DNA of 64,000 nt from Opitutales bacterium (GCA_028280845.1 JANQKZ010000009.1:40585-104584), one strand, 5' to 3'. Counted from the first letter of the stretch, positions 1-9,530 are shown. Translations and numbers: made by a program. Notes: a model not told the origin generated them from the sequence alone.

Positions 1-809
1 ATGACTTCACCCGGGAAAATCAGGCCGGACGCAATATACGGTTCGGAATTCGCGAGCATGCCATGGGCGCTATTGTGAACGGCATGGGCTATGAAGGACT
101 TTTTCTCGCCAGTGGGGCAACTTTTTTCACATTTTCCGACTATATGCGGCCCAGCGTTCGCCTCAGCGCGCTAGCTAAACTTCCCGTCATGTGGTACTGG
201 ACCCATGATTCGGTCGGCGTAGGTGAGGATGGTCCTACCCATCAACCGGTTGAACATGTATCCGCCTGCCGTGCCATCCCCGGACTGGACATGATTCGTC
301 CTGGCGATGTTGAGGAAACTGCTGGCGCCATTGTGGCAGCCATGATGAAAACCGATGGGCCGACCGGCCTGGTCCTTTCCCGTCAGAATCTGCCTGTCTT
401 GTCCCAGATTCCTGTGAGTATCCGCCGTGAAGGGGTCCTGAAGGGAGGCTACGTCGCCATTAAAGAAACCGGGGACCTGGATACCATCATTCTTTCCTGC
501 GGCAGTGAGTTACACATCGCGATCGCTGCTGCCGAAAAGCTCGGCGATGGCATACGGGTAGTCTCCATGCCTTCCATGGAAATCTTTGAGCGGCAATCCG
601 AGGAATATAAGGAAGAAGTCCTTCCACCCTCCATCCGGAAACGGATCGCCGTCGAAGCAGGCGTCGGCCAAAGCTGGTATAAATACATCGGCTTGGATGG
701 TGTCATGGTCGGTGTAGAGCAATTTGGCCTCAGCGCCCCCGGAGGACAGATCTACGAAGCACTCGGCCTGACCCCGGATAAGGTCGTCGAGGCAGTCCAA
801 GGACTGTAG
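1..809 (+). CDS. tkt: Transketolase, C-terminal part (5' end outside window)
   Basis: Thiamine-diphosphate enzyme of the non-oxidative pentose phosphate pathway that moves two-carbon ketol units between sugar phosphates. The open frame is already running at base 3 and begins with the family signature [14 protein letters not shown], so the ATG at 63 is internal and the gene starts left of the window. TWTHDS-type residues ([19 protein letters not shown]) of the pyrimidine-binding domain follow, then the C-terminal transketolase domain to the stop at 807-809. About 269 residues of the usual ~660 are visible. Very sure of the family. Confidence 0.97.
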   Translation, partial: DFTRENQAGRNIRFGIREHAMGAIVNGMGYEGLFLASGATFFTFSDYMRPSVRLSALAKLPVMWYWTHDSVGVGEDGPTHQPVEHVSACRAIPGLDMIRPGDVEETAGAIVAAMMKTDGPTGLVLSRQNLPVLSQIPVSIRREGVLKGGYVAIKETGDLDTIILSCGSELHIAIAAAEKLGDGIRVVSMPSMEIFERQSEEYKEEVLPPSIRKRIAVEAGVGQSWYKYIGLDGVMVGVEQFGLSAPGGQIYEALGLTPDKVVEAVQGL

Positions 810-1099
810 GCATCTCAATGCCCCCTCAGACAACGCTGTAATCCACTCACGATACGGGATGCCTATAGCGTAATGTCCTCGAGTTGTCCGCTTGACCCAA
901 AGCCGACCCGAGATACGGGTGGAGCGCTTTGGTCCGTCGAGAGCTATCTGCAGTGAACATGGCCCTCCCTTCTCGCCCATAGCTGCTTACCCATCCAGCT
1001 GGGTCAATTGAGCGCATGGTGGACAGCTTGGGAATGGACTCGGAACCCCCTTAAGGAGTCACCAGGAAAATCTCAACCACCCCAACGCCACTCTCCTGC

Positions 1100-2929
1100 T
1101 CAGTACCCCTTCCATGCATCATCTCGAAAACTGTAAAAGTAACGCGGCCCGGAACTCCCCTTAAAGTAATACAACCAATTACTCTCGGTATCACTGAACA
1201 GGTAGGGGTAAACGAATTCACTCGTCCATAACCAGCCAAGCCTTTCATCGAAGAACCACATCGGCCGGGTCCCCCGTTGCAGGCTGTAGATCCAGCCATG
1301 CTCAGCATGATACACCCAGGGATAGTTAGAATCCTCAATCAGACCCAACCAGGGTTGAAACCGCCAGGTCCCACCCACCGGTTCAAAGCGCTCCCATTGG
1401 TATTCATAGAATGTCCCCGCATACGGCTCGGGGTCAGTTCCCCGGCCATCTACCCATATCGGGACTGCCGGTAGATCCGGACCCAGAGCAGGCACCATTG
1501 CTTGATAGTCGCCTAGCATCCGTCCACGGCTGGTCAACGGGCTAAGTGAAATATCGGTGGACTGGTCGGTCAGACGAATATCCGAAGACCAGGTCTCCCC
1601 TTCATCGGTCGATTCAGACAAATAAATGTCCACGAACCGGAATTCAGTTCCGGGGTCATTCCGTGTGTCATAAAACATGACCAACACCTGGCCACTCCCA
1701 GGCGAAACAGCCACTGCGGGATTGAAGGTATAGATATTGGGACTATTCGGGATTTCCGAGACCCGGACAGGCTGAGTCCAGGCCAGCCCTTTATCATCCG
1801 ACCGCATTAAGAAAATCCCGGGGAAGCCTGACTCCAGACCTTGGTATGCCACATACAAAGTATCACTGAAGGGATCGATGGTAGCATTGGGTAAAATAAA
1901 TCCGTCTCTAACATTAGGCACATCCAGCTGATTTATAACCTGAAAAGCCTGGGGACCATTGTATGACTCACCCCCATCTGGAGAGTGATTGATCCACAAT
2001 GTACTGGAGTTATAGTCATAATATACGACGGATAGACTGCCATCGGCATGGAACAAGGGAAGCGATCCTTGCGCGCCCTGGTTTAGGGTCGATACCAGCA
2101 GAGGAGCGGACCAGGTCAACCCTCCGTCATCGCTGAAGGTGGAATAAATCGGGGAAATGGACTGATTCCGGTTGGCCACCGCAAACAGGGTCCAGGTAAC
2201 CACGAGCCGACCCGCGGTCGGAGAGCCGGATAGTCCATTGGCTACAATCCAGTTTTTGTCCACGAAATCCCCTGGCACACTCGGAGATACCGCGACAACC
2301 GGATCACTCCAACTTCGTCCACCGTCAGCTGATCGGGAGACTACGATTTCAGCGGGAATCCCCTGGTTACCGGAATTGATTCCCAGTGTGTTTAAATAGA
2401 GGATCCCCCTATGATCGATGGCGGCAACGGGGTCTGAAGCCCGATCGTACAGGCCCCCATCAGCCGTGGTTAAACTCGGGATGATCGATCGCTCCCAGGT
2501 AAGCCCACCGTCCCGACTGATGCCATAGCCACATGTGACCGCTCCTCCATCGGTAAATCGCCCATCCTGCCAGGTGCCCAATAAGAAATACGGATCGAGT
2601 GGACTGCGTATAAGGTGAGGCTCCGCCTGGGCCCGCATATTGAGCGGTAACACCGGATCGTCATCTCCGATCAAAACGTTGGGTCCGATCCGAATGTCAA
2701 TCAGTGGATCTCCGGTCAAATGAGCAGATAGATCCATGGCCTTCGCCCTCTTGGAGTTCCCGGGTTGAATAAAATCGGTCCCAGCGAAAAGTGCCGCATA
2801 GGCGCCGGATGACACCCACTTGGAGGCCTCGCCACGGAGCGCATCTGGCAACGCCTCCATCTCCGGGACCGATCGAGGCGGCTCAGTTAAGCCGGAAACC
2901 ATGAGAGGAAAAAGAAAAAAGAACCGCAT
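1100..2929 (-). CDS. Secreted sialidase-like BNR-repeat protein with Trp-rich C-terminal tail
   Basis: A 609-residue protein with a hydrophobic N-terminal signal (MRFFFLFPLMVSGLT). At least six Asp-box/BNR motifs of the S-x-D-x-G-x-T-W type occur (SRDGGLTWERS, SADGGRSW, SDDGGLTW, SPDGGESY, SDDKGLAW, STDEGETW), the hallmark of six-bladed beta-propellers such as sialidases. The sialidase catalytic residues cannot be assigned by eye, so the substrate is unknown. The last ~90 residues form a separate module rich in Trp, Tyr and Phe (PWVYHAEHGWIY, GWLWTSEFVYPYLF, WLYYFKG), which I infer is a surface-attachment or sorting tail. It is transcribed towards tkt and away from priA. Confidence 0.85.
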   Translation of the reverse strand: MRFFFLFPLMVSGLTEPPRSVPEMEALPDALRGEASKWVSSGAYAALFAGTDFIQPGNSKRAKAMDLSAHLTGDPLIDIRIGPNVLIGDDDPVLPLNMRAQAEPHLIRSPLDPYFLLGTWQDGRFTDGGAVTCGYGISRDGGLTWERSIIPSLTTADGGLYDRASDPVAAIDHRGILYLNTLGINSGNQGIPAEIVVSRSADGGRSWSDPVVAVSPSVPGDFVDKNWIVANGLSGSPTAGRLVVTWTLFAVANRNQSISPIYSTFSDDGGLTWSAPLLVSTLNQGAQGSLPLFHADGSLSVVYYDYNSSTLWINHSPDGGESYNGPQAFQVINQLDVPNVRDGFILPNATIDPFSDTLYVAYQGLESGFPGIFLMRSDDKGLAWTQPVRVSEIPNSPNIYTFNPAVAVSPGSGQVLVMFYDTRNDPGTEFRFVDIYLSESTDEGETWSSDIRLTDQSTDISLSPLTSRGRMLGDYQAMVPALGPDLPAVPIWVDGRGTDPEPYAGTFYEYQWERFEPVGGTWRFQPWLGLIEDSNYPWVYHAEHGWIYSLQRGTRPMWFFDERLGWLWTSEFVYPYLFSDTESNWLYYFKGSSGPRYFYSFRDDAWKGY

Positions 2930-3108
2930 AGAGATTACCTGTAACGAATCGGCGCTTCACCGGCCACCCTTTCTTCCTTCTCCTCCTCCTCCATCATCTT
3001 TTCCTGCATCACAAGCTATATGGGCTCTTCCTGCGGACAGTCAACGAAAGCGGAAGAAGGTTTGCCCCCCGATCAAAACCTATGAACACCCCGATCCTGA
3101 CGAAAAAA

Positions 3109-5382
3109 CTAAAGCAAGTTCATCGGATCTACATCCAACACTTCCTCTACGTCCGGATCCCACTTGAAATCTTTCCGCAACTGATCAAGTAAGGGGACGA
3201 CTTTGGTGACTGACTTCACAAAGTACCATAAATGGAAGCGATAATTCTCCTTCACCTTTTCCAGAGGTGCGGGGGAGGGTCCACGAATTTCAGCCAATTC
3301 CCCAAGGGCTTGCTCGGCTTCCCGGGCAAAGTGCTCGGAAAAGAAAGCCACTTTCTCTGGATTTTTCCCCCGAATAATATGCCGGATTAAATGCCGAAAA
3401 GGAGGATAGTGATATTCCTGGCGTTGGGCCAATTCTTCTTCCAGAAAGCCTTCAAAGTCTCCTTGCCGGGCAAAAAGGATTGGCCCGCTATGAGGATTGA
3501 AGGTCTGGATAACCACCTCACCATGTCCATCCCCGCGTCCAGCCCGACCGGCCACCTGCACCATGAGCTGGAAGGTTCGCTCAGCTGCACGAAAATCGGG
3601 CAAGTGCATCGAAACATCGGCATCCACCAATCCCACCAGGGTCACATTGGGAAAATCCAATCCCTTCGCGATCATCTGTGTTCCTATCAGAATATCGATA
3701 TGCCCCAGCCGGAAGTCAGAAAGGATTTTTCGAAACAGGTTCTTCTTCGTCATAACGTCCGCATCCATCCGTACCACTCGGGCCTGGGGAAAGAGGGCCC
3801 GAACCACGCTCTCAATTCGCTGCGTGCCCGTGCCTCGCTTGCGTAGCGCGGTGGACCCGCAACTCGGGCACCGCATTGGGGCAGGTTCAGTGTGCCCACT
3901 CAGGTGACATTTGAGTGTATTGTCAGATTGATGAAAGGTCAGGGTGACACTGCTGTTCGGCGACTCGGCTACCCACCCGCATTCCATGCATAGTAAGCTG
4001 GTCGCAAATCCGCGCCGATTGAGAAACAGGATGGTCTGCTCTTTTCGCTCAAGGCGGTCGCGCATCAGCTCAACTAACATCCGGCTGAAAACGACCGGGC
4101 CTTTATTCTTCTCCCGGTTACGGATAAACTCTTCCCGCATGTCCACGACATGCATGGTCGGCAATTTCCGGTCGTCGATGCGCCGAGGCATGACATCCAG
4201 CGCATAGCGTCCGCGATAAGCATTATACAGAGTCTCCAGAGAAGGCGTGGCAGATCCCAGGATACACACCGCATTACACAGCTTGGCCCGATAGACGGCC
4301 ACATCCCGACCATGGTAGCGAGGAGTCTCTTCCTGCTTGTAGGCGGGCTCGTGTTCTTCGTCTACGATGATCAATTGTAAATCAGGGATCGGAGCAAATA
4401 CCGCTGACCGCGCACCCACCACCACCCTGGCCTCCCGATTTACCAGGGCTTGCCATGCATCAAATCGCTCCCCCTCGGATAAAAGACTGTGCCACACGAC
4501 TGTCTGAATACCGTCTTTTTCTAATCGAGCACGGAGTCGCCCCACCGTCTGCGGAGCCAAAGCTACTTCGGGGACCAGAAAAAGAACACCCCCTCCCCGG
4601 TTCAACACCTGCTCCATCGCCTGAAGGTAAACCTCGGTCTTTCCCGAGCCTGTTACGCCATGTAACAGACGTACTTGAAAAGCGGAATGCTCCAGGCTCC
4701 CCCGAATGCGCCTGAGGGCCTGGGCCTGGTCATCCGTCAATTCAAACCGTTGAGCCCCGATTTGCTCGTTACTCCCGAACAAATCACGGTACACCTCCCG
4801 GGATTGCAGCTGAGTTTCTTCCACTAACCACCCAGCCTCGATCAGACGATTAATGGAACCAGACCCTACTTTTATGCGAGTTTGAAGAACGGAGCGGTCA
4901 ACCGATCGGGTCTGCATTTCAAGGAAAGCCAGAACCTCATACTGACGGGGGGCTCGGCGTTGCAGCTTTTCACGATCTGCTTCTTTCATGACTTTATCTG
5001 ACCGGGAAAGATAATGCTTCACCTGAGGCCGAACACCACGCCTGACCGGTCCAGGTATCATTGTTTCCAATACAGACTCCATCGAGACAGCATAATAATC
5101 CTGCATCCATCGAGCTAGGGACAGCAGATCCTCAGTCAACGCAGGCCGGGAATTTAATACCTCCTGAATATGCTTGATACGAATCCCGGGCACCACTTGA
5201 TCCGTCCCTTCACGGGATACCACTCCCAACTCATATCGGTTCCGCAGGGGAATTCGCACGAGATGCCCTACGCGCAACGGTGTATCCACCCCCGGCGGAG
5301 CTTTATAAACCAGGGCTTCTCGCAATCGAGAACCCCCAGCCAGGGGAAGCACCTCCATCAACTGTTCCTGCACTATACTCAA
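3109..5382 (-). CDS. priA: Primosomal protein N' (replication restart helicase PriA)
   Basis: DNA helicase that recognises stalled forks and reloads the replisome. 757 residues, normal length. The N-terminal 3'-DNA-binding domain (LVRIPLRNRYELGVV) is followed by a DEAH-type helicase core with Walker A GVTGSGKT and Walker B IVDEEHEPAYKQE, then the C-terminal helicase lobe (QMIAKGLDFPNVTLVG, QVAGRAGRG). The zinc-binding insertion is unusual. Families normally have eight Cys in four CxxC pairs; here the first (CMEC) and last (CPSC) pairs are intact, but the second reads SPNS and the third CHLS, leaving five Cys. The nested pairing of the family suggests one zinc site is kept and one lost. Confidence 0.97.
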   Translation of the reverse strand: MSIVQEQLMEVLPLAGGSRLREALVYKAPPGVDTPLRVGHLVRIPLRNRYELGVVSREGTDQVVPGIRIKHIQEVLNSRPALTEDLLSLARWMQDYYAVSMESVLETMIPGPVRRGVRPQVKHYLSRSDKVMKEADREKLQRRAPRQYEVLAFLEMQTRSVDRSVLQTRIKVGSGSINRLIEAGWLVEETQLQSREVYRDLFGSNEQIGAQRFELTDDQAQALRRIRGSLEHSAFQVRLLHGVTGSGKTEVYLQAMEQVLNRGGGVLFLVPEVALAPQTVGRLRARLEKDGIQTVVWHSLLSEGERFDAWQALVNREARVVVGARSAVFAPIPDLQLIIVDEEHEPAYKQEETPRYHGRDVAVYRAKLCNAVCILGSATPSLETLYNAYRGRYALDVMPRRIDDRKLPTMHVVDMREEFIRNREKNKGPVVFSRMLVELMRDRLERKEQTILFLNRRGFATSLLCMECGWVAESPNSSVTLTFHQSDNTLKCHLSGHTEPAPMRCPSCGSTALRKRGTGTQRIESVVRALFPQARVVRMDADVMTKKNLFRKILSDFRLGHIDILIGTQMIAKGLDFPNVTLVGLVDADVSMHLPDFRAAERTFQLMVQVAGRAGRGDGHGEVVIQTFNPHSGPILFARQGDFEGFLEEELAQRQEYHYPPFRHLIRHIIRGKNPEKVAFFSEHFAREAEQALGELAEIRGPSPAPLEKVKENYRFHLWYFVKSVTKVVPLLDQLRKDFKWDPDVEEVLDVDPMNLL

Positions 5383-5683
5383 TTAAATTATCCTGCCCCA
5401 CCCCCCTTCCCTATGGCAAGCCGCAGATTCCCATGCCCCCTTTTTCCCTGAGCAGTCAATAGCCACTTAAAGCCGACTTCGACTCGATTCGGTTTCTTGA
5501 GTAAACCCAGATCTCACTTCCCATCGTTCATCCCTGTCCCGTCGCCCTCCGTGACATTCAGGTGAAATCAAAAATCTCACTTGCCTCTTGGCCGACTTTT
5601 TCTCATGTTATTCACAATGCTTCGTTTGATCTGGAACGCCTATTCTACGGCCACGGTGGCCGACAGGGCTTCTTTCGCTAAAA
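5383..5683. other. Divergent intergenic region priA/nadD
   Basis: About 300 bases between divergently transcribed priA and nadD. The left part (near 5395-5450) is C-rich. No convincing gene, RNA, strong promoter or terminator was recognised; it presumably holds the promoters of both neighbours. Confidence 0.5.
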
Positions 5684-6325
5684 ATGGTTAATGATCAACG
5701 AAATGTCGGGCTTTTTGGGGGATCCTTTGATCCCTTCCATCTCGGGCATTTTATCCTCTCACTCGATGCCAAAGAAGCCCTCGACCTCGACGAGATCTGG
5801 TTCGTTCCCGTTGCCGACCCACCACTCAAATCCAACAAGCTGCTCGCTCCTGCTCGGTGCCGGTTGGATATGGCCCGTATCGCAACGGAACGGTTAGACG
5901 GGTTCGACGTCTGGGAAGGCGAAATCGAGCGCGAAGGCACCAGCTATACCATCGATACCGCGCGCCAATTACATCGGGATTTCCCTTCTATTCGGTTTTT
6001 CTTCATGATGGGAGCGGACCGCTTCCATGACTTTCCGGATTGGCGAGAGGCGGAAGCCCTTTGCGATCTCTTCGAATTCATAATCTTTTCCAGACCGGGC
6101 TATGGTCTCACTCCCAACCCGGAGCTCCCAGCCAATATGCGATGGCATTCCACTCGTGAACGGTACCTCGATATAAGTTCGAGCGAAATTCGGGAGCGTA
6201 TCGCGACCGGACAGCCCGTGGAACCCTTTTTGCCCCATGGGGTACATACCTACATCAAACAAAATAAACTATATCTCACCCAAAATACAGAAGCTGAATC
6301 AATTAGCCCCGCCTATGGATTATAA
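5684..6325 (+). CDS. nadD: Nicotinate-nucleotide adenylyltransferase
   Basis: Adenylates nicotinic acid mononucleotide to deamido-NAD in NAD synthesis. 213 residues with the nucleotidyltransferase signature GLFGGSFDPFHLGH at residues 9-22 and the C-terminal ISSSEIR motif (family ISST-x-IR). The start ATG at 5684 places the GSFDPxHxGH loop at the usual distance. It overlaps the next gene, rsfS, by about 11 bases, the classic nadD-rsfS pair. Confidence 0.96.
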   Translation: MVNDQRNVGLFGGSFDPFHLGHFILSLDAKEALDLDEIWFVPVADPPLKSNKLLAPARCRLDMARIATERLDGFDVWEGEIEREGTSYTIDTARQLHRDFPSIRFFFMMGADRFHDFPDWREAEALCDLFEFIIFSRPGYGLTPNPELPANMRWHSTRERYLDISSSEIRERIATGQPVEPFLPHGVHTYIKQNKLYLTQNTEAESISPAYGL

Positions 6326-6692
6326 AAATACTCCCTCCAGCACGATGGATCAGGTAATGCTCTGCTGCCGTGCATTGGATGATAAAAAAGCCGAGGAACT
6401 CAAAATCCTCAATGTCGAGGGAAAATCCCCCATTACGGACTATCTTGTTATCGCTACCGGAACATCTGAGCCGCATTTGAAAGCGCTTAGAAACGAAATC
6501 GAAAAAACCCTGAAATCTCACAACATTGCGATTACAGGGGAAGATCGGGAAACCGCCTCAGGTTGGGTTGTTGTCGACGCCTTTGATTTCATGATCCACC
6601 TGTTCACCAGGGAACAACGCGATAATTACAGCCTGGACACCCTCTGGAAAGACGCCGAAAAGGTCGCAATTCCTGAACTCATGTCCGCCTGA
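6315..6692 (+). CDS. rsfS: Ribosomal silencing factor RsfS
   Basis: RsfS binds ribosomal protein uL14 and blocks subunit joining under starvation. 125 residues when started at ATG 6315, which overlaps the nadD stop and suggests translational coupling; ATG 6345 (MDQVMLCCRALDDKK) is an alternative, and the frame is open further upstream without conservation. Family motifs are visible: DYLVIATGTSEPHLKAL, GWVVVDAFDFMIHLF and YSLDTLWKDAE. Confidence 0.95.
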   Translation: MDYKNTPSSTMDQVMLCCRALDDKKAEELKILNVEGKSPITDYLVIATGTSEPHLKALRNEIEKTLKSHNIAITGEDRETASGWVVVDAFDFMIHLFTREQRDNYSLDTLWKDAEKVAIPELMSA

Positions 6693-6839
6693 CTTCCGGC
6701 GACTACCCCACCGATCCAGTAAGCGGGCTGTCGTTTACGCATCCGGTCGACCGTGTAGCGCAGCCCAAGCCGGAAATATATGGCTCTACCCCAAGTGCTG
6801 GGGGTGTTTAAATATTGGTAGCTTCACTCCCGGAATGGC

Positions 6840-7301
6840 TTATCCCTTACTCTCTAAAATAGTACTGGCTTCTCGCAGCCATGCAACGACCCCATCCTTA
6901 CTGGGATTGGATCCGATTTGATTTCCATCGGCGTCCGTAAAAATGACGGTCGGCACAAATTCGATCTCATATTTTTCGCTCAGCCCCAGATTGTGCGTTT
7001 TCATCGCTTCGGAAGGCCATTCCTTCGTGGGGAGAATGACCTCGAGTAAAACCACGTTTTCCTCTGACCAGGTTTGAAATTCTCTACTTTGAAAGACCGC
7101 TTTATCGAGCTCCAGGCAGGGCGGGCACCAAAACTCGCCCGTGCTTTGCTTACCGGTAAATACGAGCATAATGGGTTTCCCCGTTTCCTTGGCCAGGGTG
7201 CTGGCTTCCTCAAAGGTCTCCGCATCGGACGGCTTGGCGGAGACGACAGTCGTCAAACCAAAAACAAGGGAAAGGGAAATAAATCGTTTCAATAAAGTCA
7301 T
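6840..7301 (-). CDS. Exported thioredoxin-like protein (Thioredoxin_7 type)
   Basis: 153 residues with a signal peptide (MTLLKRFISLSLVFGLTTVVSA) and a thioredoxin fold carrying a WCPPC active site after GKPIMLVFTGKQSTGEF. A cis-Pro segment (EFVPTVIFTDADG) and C-terminal helix follow. Probably a periplasmic disulfide reductase or isomerase; the partner is unknown. It stands alone, with 118 bases before the TPR gene upstream. Confidence 0.85.
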   Translation of the reverse strand: MTLLKRFISLSLVFGLTTVVSAKPSDAETFEEASTLAKETGKPIMLVFTGKQSTGEFWCPPCLELDKAVFQSREFQTWSEENVVLLEVILPTKEWPSEAMKTHNLGLSEKYEIEFVPTVIFTDADGNQIGSNPSKDGVVAWLREASTILESKG

Positions 7302-7419
7302 ATTAACTAAGAGGAAAAAGATATCAGTTCGTTCAATCTTTGGACACAGAAAGGTTCAATTTATTCCCATACATCGGTCTTTCCTCCGCCCGATTAAGAC
7401 TGACCTGATGACTCCGGCG

Positions 7420-7782
7420 CTAAACTTCAGGGTTCAACTGAAGTAAAAAATCCTCAAAGGGTTCGTAACCATGAAGGCTTTTCAAATCGGTATCTTTTTT
7501 CATCCACCCAAAATCCCGATACCCCAAATCCACGGCTTGCCGAAGGCATTGTAAAGCCTCCCTTCTTCGCCCTTTTAAAGCCAAGCTGCAGGCCAGGTTG
7601 TAGTTAGCTAAAGGATCCTCGGGGCGCATACGGACCAGGCGCCGGTCCATTCGTAGCCCTTCATCTATTTTGCCATTCTGGGTATAAAGATGTCCCAGGA
7701 TTTCGACGACCCGATGGTCCTTCTTTTCCCGGGCATACAAGCTCTCGAAAAACTGAAGTTCAAATCGAGTATCCTCCGGCAT
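7420..7782 (-). CDS. Small TPR-repeat protein
   Basis: 120 residues made of tetratricopeptide-like helices (RVVEILGHLYTQNGKIDEGL, DPLANYNLACSLALKGRRRE, ALQCLRQAVDLG). No signal peptide, so probably cytoplasmic and protein-binding. It lies 21 bases downstream of the Fur-family gene on the same strand, implying cotranscription. The function is unknown. Confidence 0.8.
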   Translation of the reverse strand: MPEDTRFELQFFESLYAREKKDHRVVEILGHLYTQNGKIDEGLRMDRRLVRMRPEDPLANYNLACSLALKGRRREALQCLRQAVDLGYRDFGWMKKDTDLKSLHGYEPFEDFLLQLNPEV

Positions 7783-7803
7783 CGGGGCTATAATTTGAAA
7801 AAA

Positions 7804-8349
7804 TCAGGAATGACTGCCAGCCCCTATCATCTCTTGGGGAGACCGATTGTTCTGGCATATACAGGCCGGATCCTCCGGATCTGCCTTCGCCGTTACCTGT
7901 AATCGCTGGGACACCACTTCCAGTCCCAGTTTCTCCGCCACGGTTTTCCCGTACCATTCCATGAAAGGAGCATCAATTTCAAATATCTTATCACAGGAAA
8001 CACAAATTACCTGAGCCTGAAAGGTTTTCTGGTGCAGGTTGACCGTATAGTACTTATAATCTTTCCCCACATCGACCTCGCGCACCGTTTCGCTCTCCAC
8101 CAGAATGGGAAGCGTCCGGTAGACCGTAGCGCGCGATACTGAAGTATCGATCTTCCTCGAAAACGTAAGCAGGTCCTCCGCCGTAAAATGGTCTTTTACC
8201 GAATACGCTGCCTCAAATATAGCTAAACGCTGATTAGTGACCCGAAGATTGTTTTTTCCTAAGAACTTTTTGAATCGCTCTTGCGCATTGGCTTTCGGGT
8301 TCCCCTCTGATGTCCGCTCGTTCATATGGCTTATTGAGAATGAACTCAT
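7804..8349 (-). CDS. Fur-family transcriptional regulator with altered metal site
   Basis: 181 residues. The N-terminal winged helix is typical ([37 protein letters not shown]). In the dimerisation domain the CxxC zinc pair is present (VICVSC), but the His-rich stretch that normally precedes it (HHxH) reads KTFQAQ. The second Cys pair is reduced to CIC near the C terminus. So the family is clear but the metal or signal sensed is not. Start ATG 8349 was taken; ATG 8325 (MNERTSEGN) is a fair alternative, and neither has a clear ribosome-binding site. Likely cotranscribed with the TPR gene. Confidence 0.9.
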   Translation of the reverse strand: MSSFSISHMNERTSEGNPKANAQERFKKFLGKNNLRVTNQRLAIFEAAYSVKDHFTAEDLLTFSRKIDTSVSRATVYRTLPILVESETVREVDVGKDYKYYTVNLHQKTFQAQVICVSCDKIFEIDAPFMEWYGKTVAEKLGLEVVSQRLQVTAKADPEDPACICQNNRSPQEMIGAGSHS

Positions 8350-8503
8350 GTTTTTGAGAATATGTCAACCCGAGCTTTTAGCTCGAAGGGAAAGTAAAAG
8401 TGAGGGGGCCGCTGCAAACTACGAAATACTATCCTGACTCCCCATCCCTCAATCTCGATCAGGAGATAAGCCCCATCTCTTCTCTCACCACTCCATTCCT
8501 CGT

Positions 8504-8524
8504 CACTAGACACTCGACACTAGC
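8504..8524. repeat. Heptamer tandem repeat, 3 units
   Basis: Three successive 7-base units (cactaga, cactcga, cactagc) just upstream of the DUF368 gene. Short, but the same 7-base periodicity recurs in many other intergenic regions of the window. Confidence 0.5.
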
Positions 8525-8530
8525 CCCCCC

Positions 8531-8546
8531 GAACGGTTAACCGTTC
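8531..8546. promoter_or_regulatory. Perfect 16-bp palindrome at the start of the DUF368 gene
   Basis: GAACGGTTAACCGTTC is its own reverse complement and ends three bases before the ATG at 8550, where a ribosome-binding site would be expected. It could be an operator for a dimeric regulator or an RNA hairpin that hides the start. Function is inferred from position only. Confidence 0.5.
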
Positions 8547-8549
8547 CGC

Positions 8550-9473
8550 ATGCTGAATGCGATCATCCTCATCCTAAAGGGGCTTGCCATGGGAGCCGCC
8601 AACGTCATCCCCGGGGTTTCAGGGGGAACGATTGCTCTCATCACTGGAATCTTTGAGCGGTTGATTGTCGCCATAAAAAAGGTCGATGCCACCACGCTTA
8701 AGCTCCTGTTTCAATTGAAGTGGGGAACCCTCTGGGATCGCCAAGACGCTCCATTTTTACTCTGGCTGGGAGTAGGTATAGGGCTGAGTATTTTCAGCCT
8801 GGCCCGGCTATTCGAATGGTTGTTAGTGGAGCAGGAGACCCTCACCATGGCATTCTTCTTTGGCCTGATATTGGCCTCTGTTTTCTATGTGGGGCGAACC
8901 GTGTCGCAGTGGAATCCATCTAATGTCGGATTTCTGGTCCTTGGAACGGGAATCGCCCTGTCCATCGCCTTTCTTGTGCCGGCCCAGGAAAACGCCAACC
9001 CCCTTTATGTCTTTCTCTGTGGTGTTATCGCTGTCTGCAGCATGATTCTTCCGGGATTATCAGGATCGTTCGTCATGATCCTCATGGGGAACTATGCCCT
9101 CGTCTTACGGGCTATCAGCACCTTCGACTTTTCCATCCTCCTGCCCCTCGCTTTAGGCTGTGGCTTCGGTATCCTGGCCTTCGCTCAACTCCTCGCCTGG
9201 GTGTTTAAACGCTTTCATAACCAGACCCTCGCGGTCATGACCGGATTTGTTGTCGGCTCTCTAGCCACTATCTGGCCATGGAAAGCAGCTCAGATCGAAG
9301 TGCTCCAGGTCAACGGGGAAACCAGGGAAATCATTACCGGTTACCAATGGTTCGTCCCGAATTTTTCCGAGACTAACTCCCAGATCGCCATCGCCTGCAT
9401 CGTCTTGGGAGCCGCCATCCTCATCCTTTCCGAATATTTCGCCGCCAAAATAGGCAAAAAGACTAAGAGCTGA
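8550..9473 (+). CDS. DUF368 membrane protein, polyprenyl-phosphate transporter (PopT type)
   Basis: 307 residues, polytopic inner-membrane protein. The N terminus has the DUF368 signature (LKGLAMGAANVIPGVSGGT), with the related motif MILPGLSGSFVMILMGNY near the middle, the two inverted repeats of the family. DUF368 proteins have been shown to recycle undecaprenyl phosphate across the membrane for cell-wall synthesis. No Shine-Dalgarno is visible because a palindrome occupies that position. Family sure; function by family. Confidence 0.93.
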   Translation: MLNAIILILKGLAMGAANVIPGVSGGTIALITGIFERLIVAIKKVDATTLKLLFQLKWGTLWDRQDAPFLLWLGVGIGLSIFSLARLFEWLLVEQETLTMAFFFGLILASVFYVGRTVSQWNPSNVGFLVLGTGIALSIAFLVPAQENANPLYVFLCGVIAVCSMILPGLSGSFVMILMGNYALVLRAISTFDFSILLPLALGCGFGILAFAQLLAWVFKRFHNQTLAVMTGFVVGSLATIWPWKAAQIEVLQVNGETREIITGYQWFVPNFSETNSQIAIACIVLGAAILILSEYFAAKIGKKTKS

Positions 9474-9530
9474 TTGTATAAACCGCACTAACCTATTGCA
9501 GATTAGCTCATCATCGCTTTGTTAACGATA

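Noticed and set aside
510..980. 156-codon minus-strand frame overlapping the transketolase gene
   Set aside because: Mostly antisense to tkt; no family features and no ribosome-binding site.
6788..6806. Terminator after rsfS (ACCCC...GGGGT)
   Set aside because: Five-base stem and no T-run.
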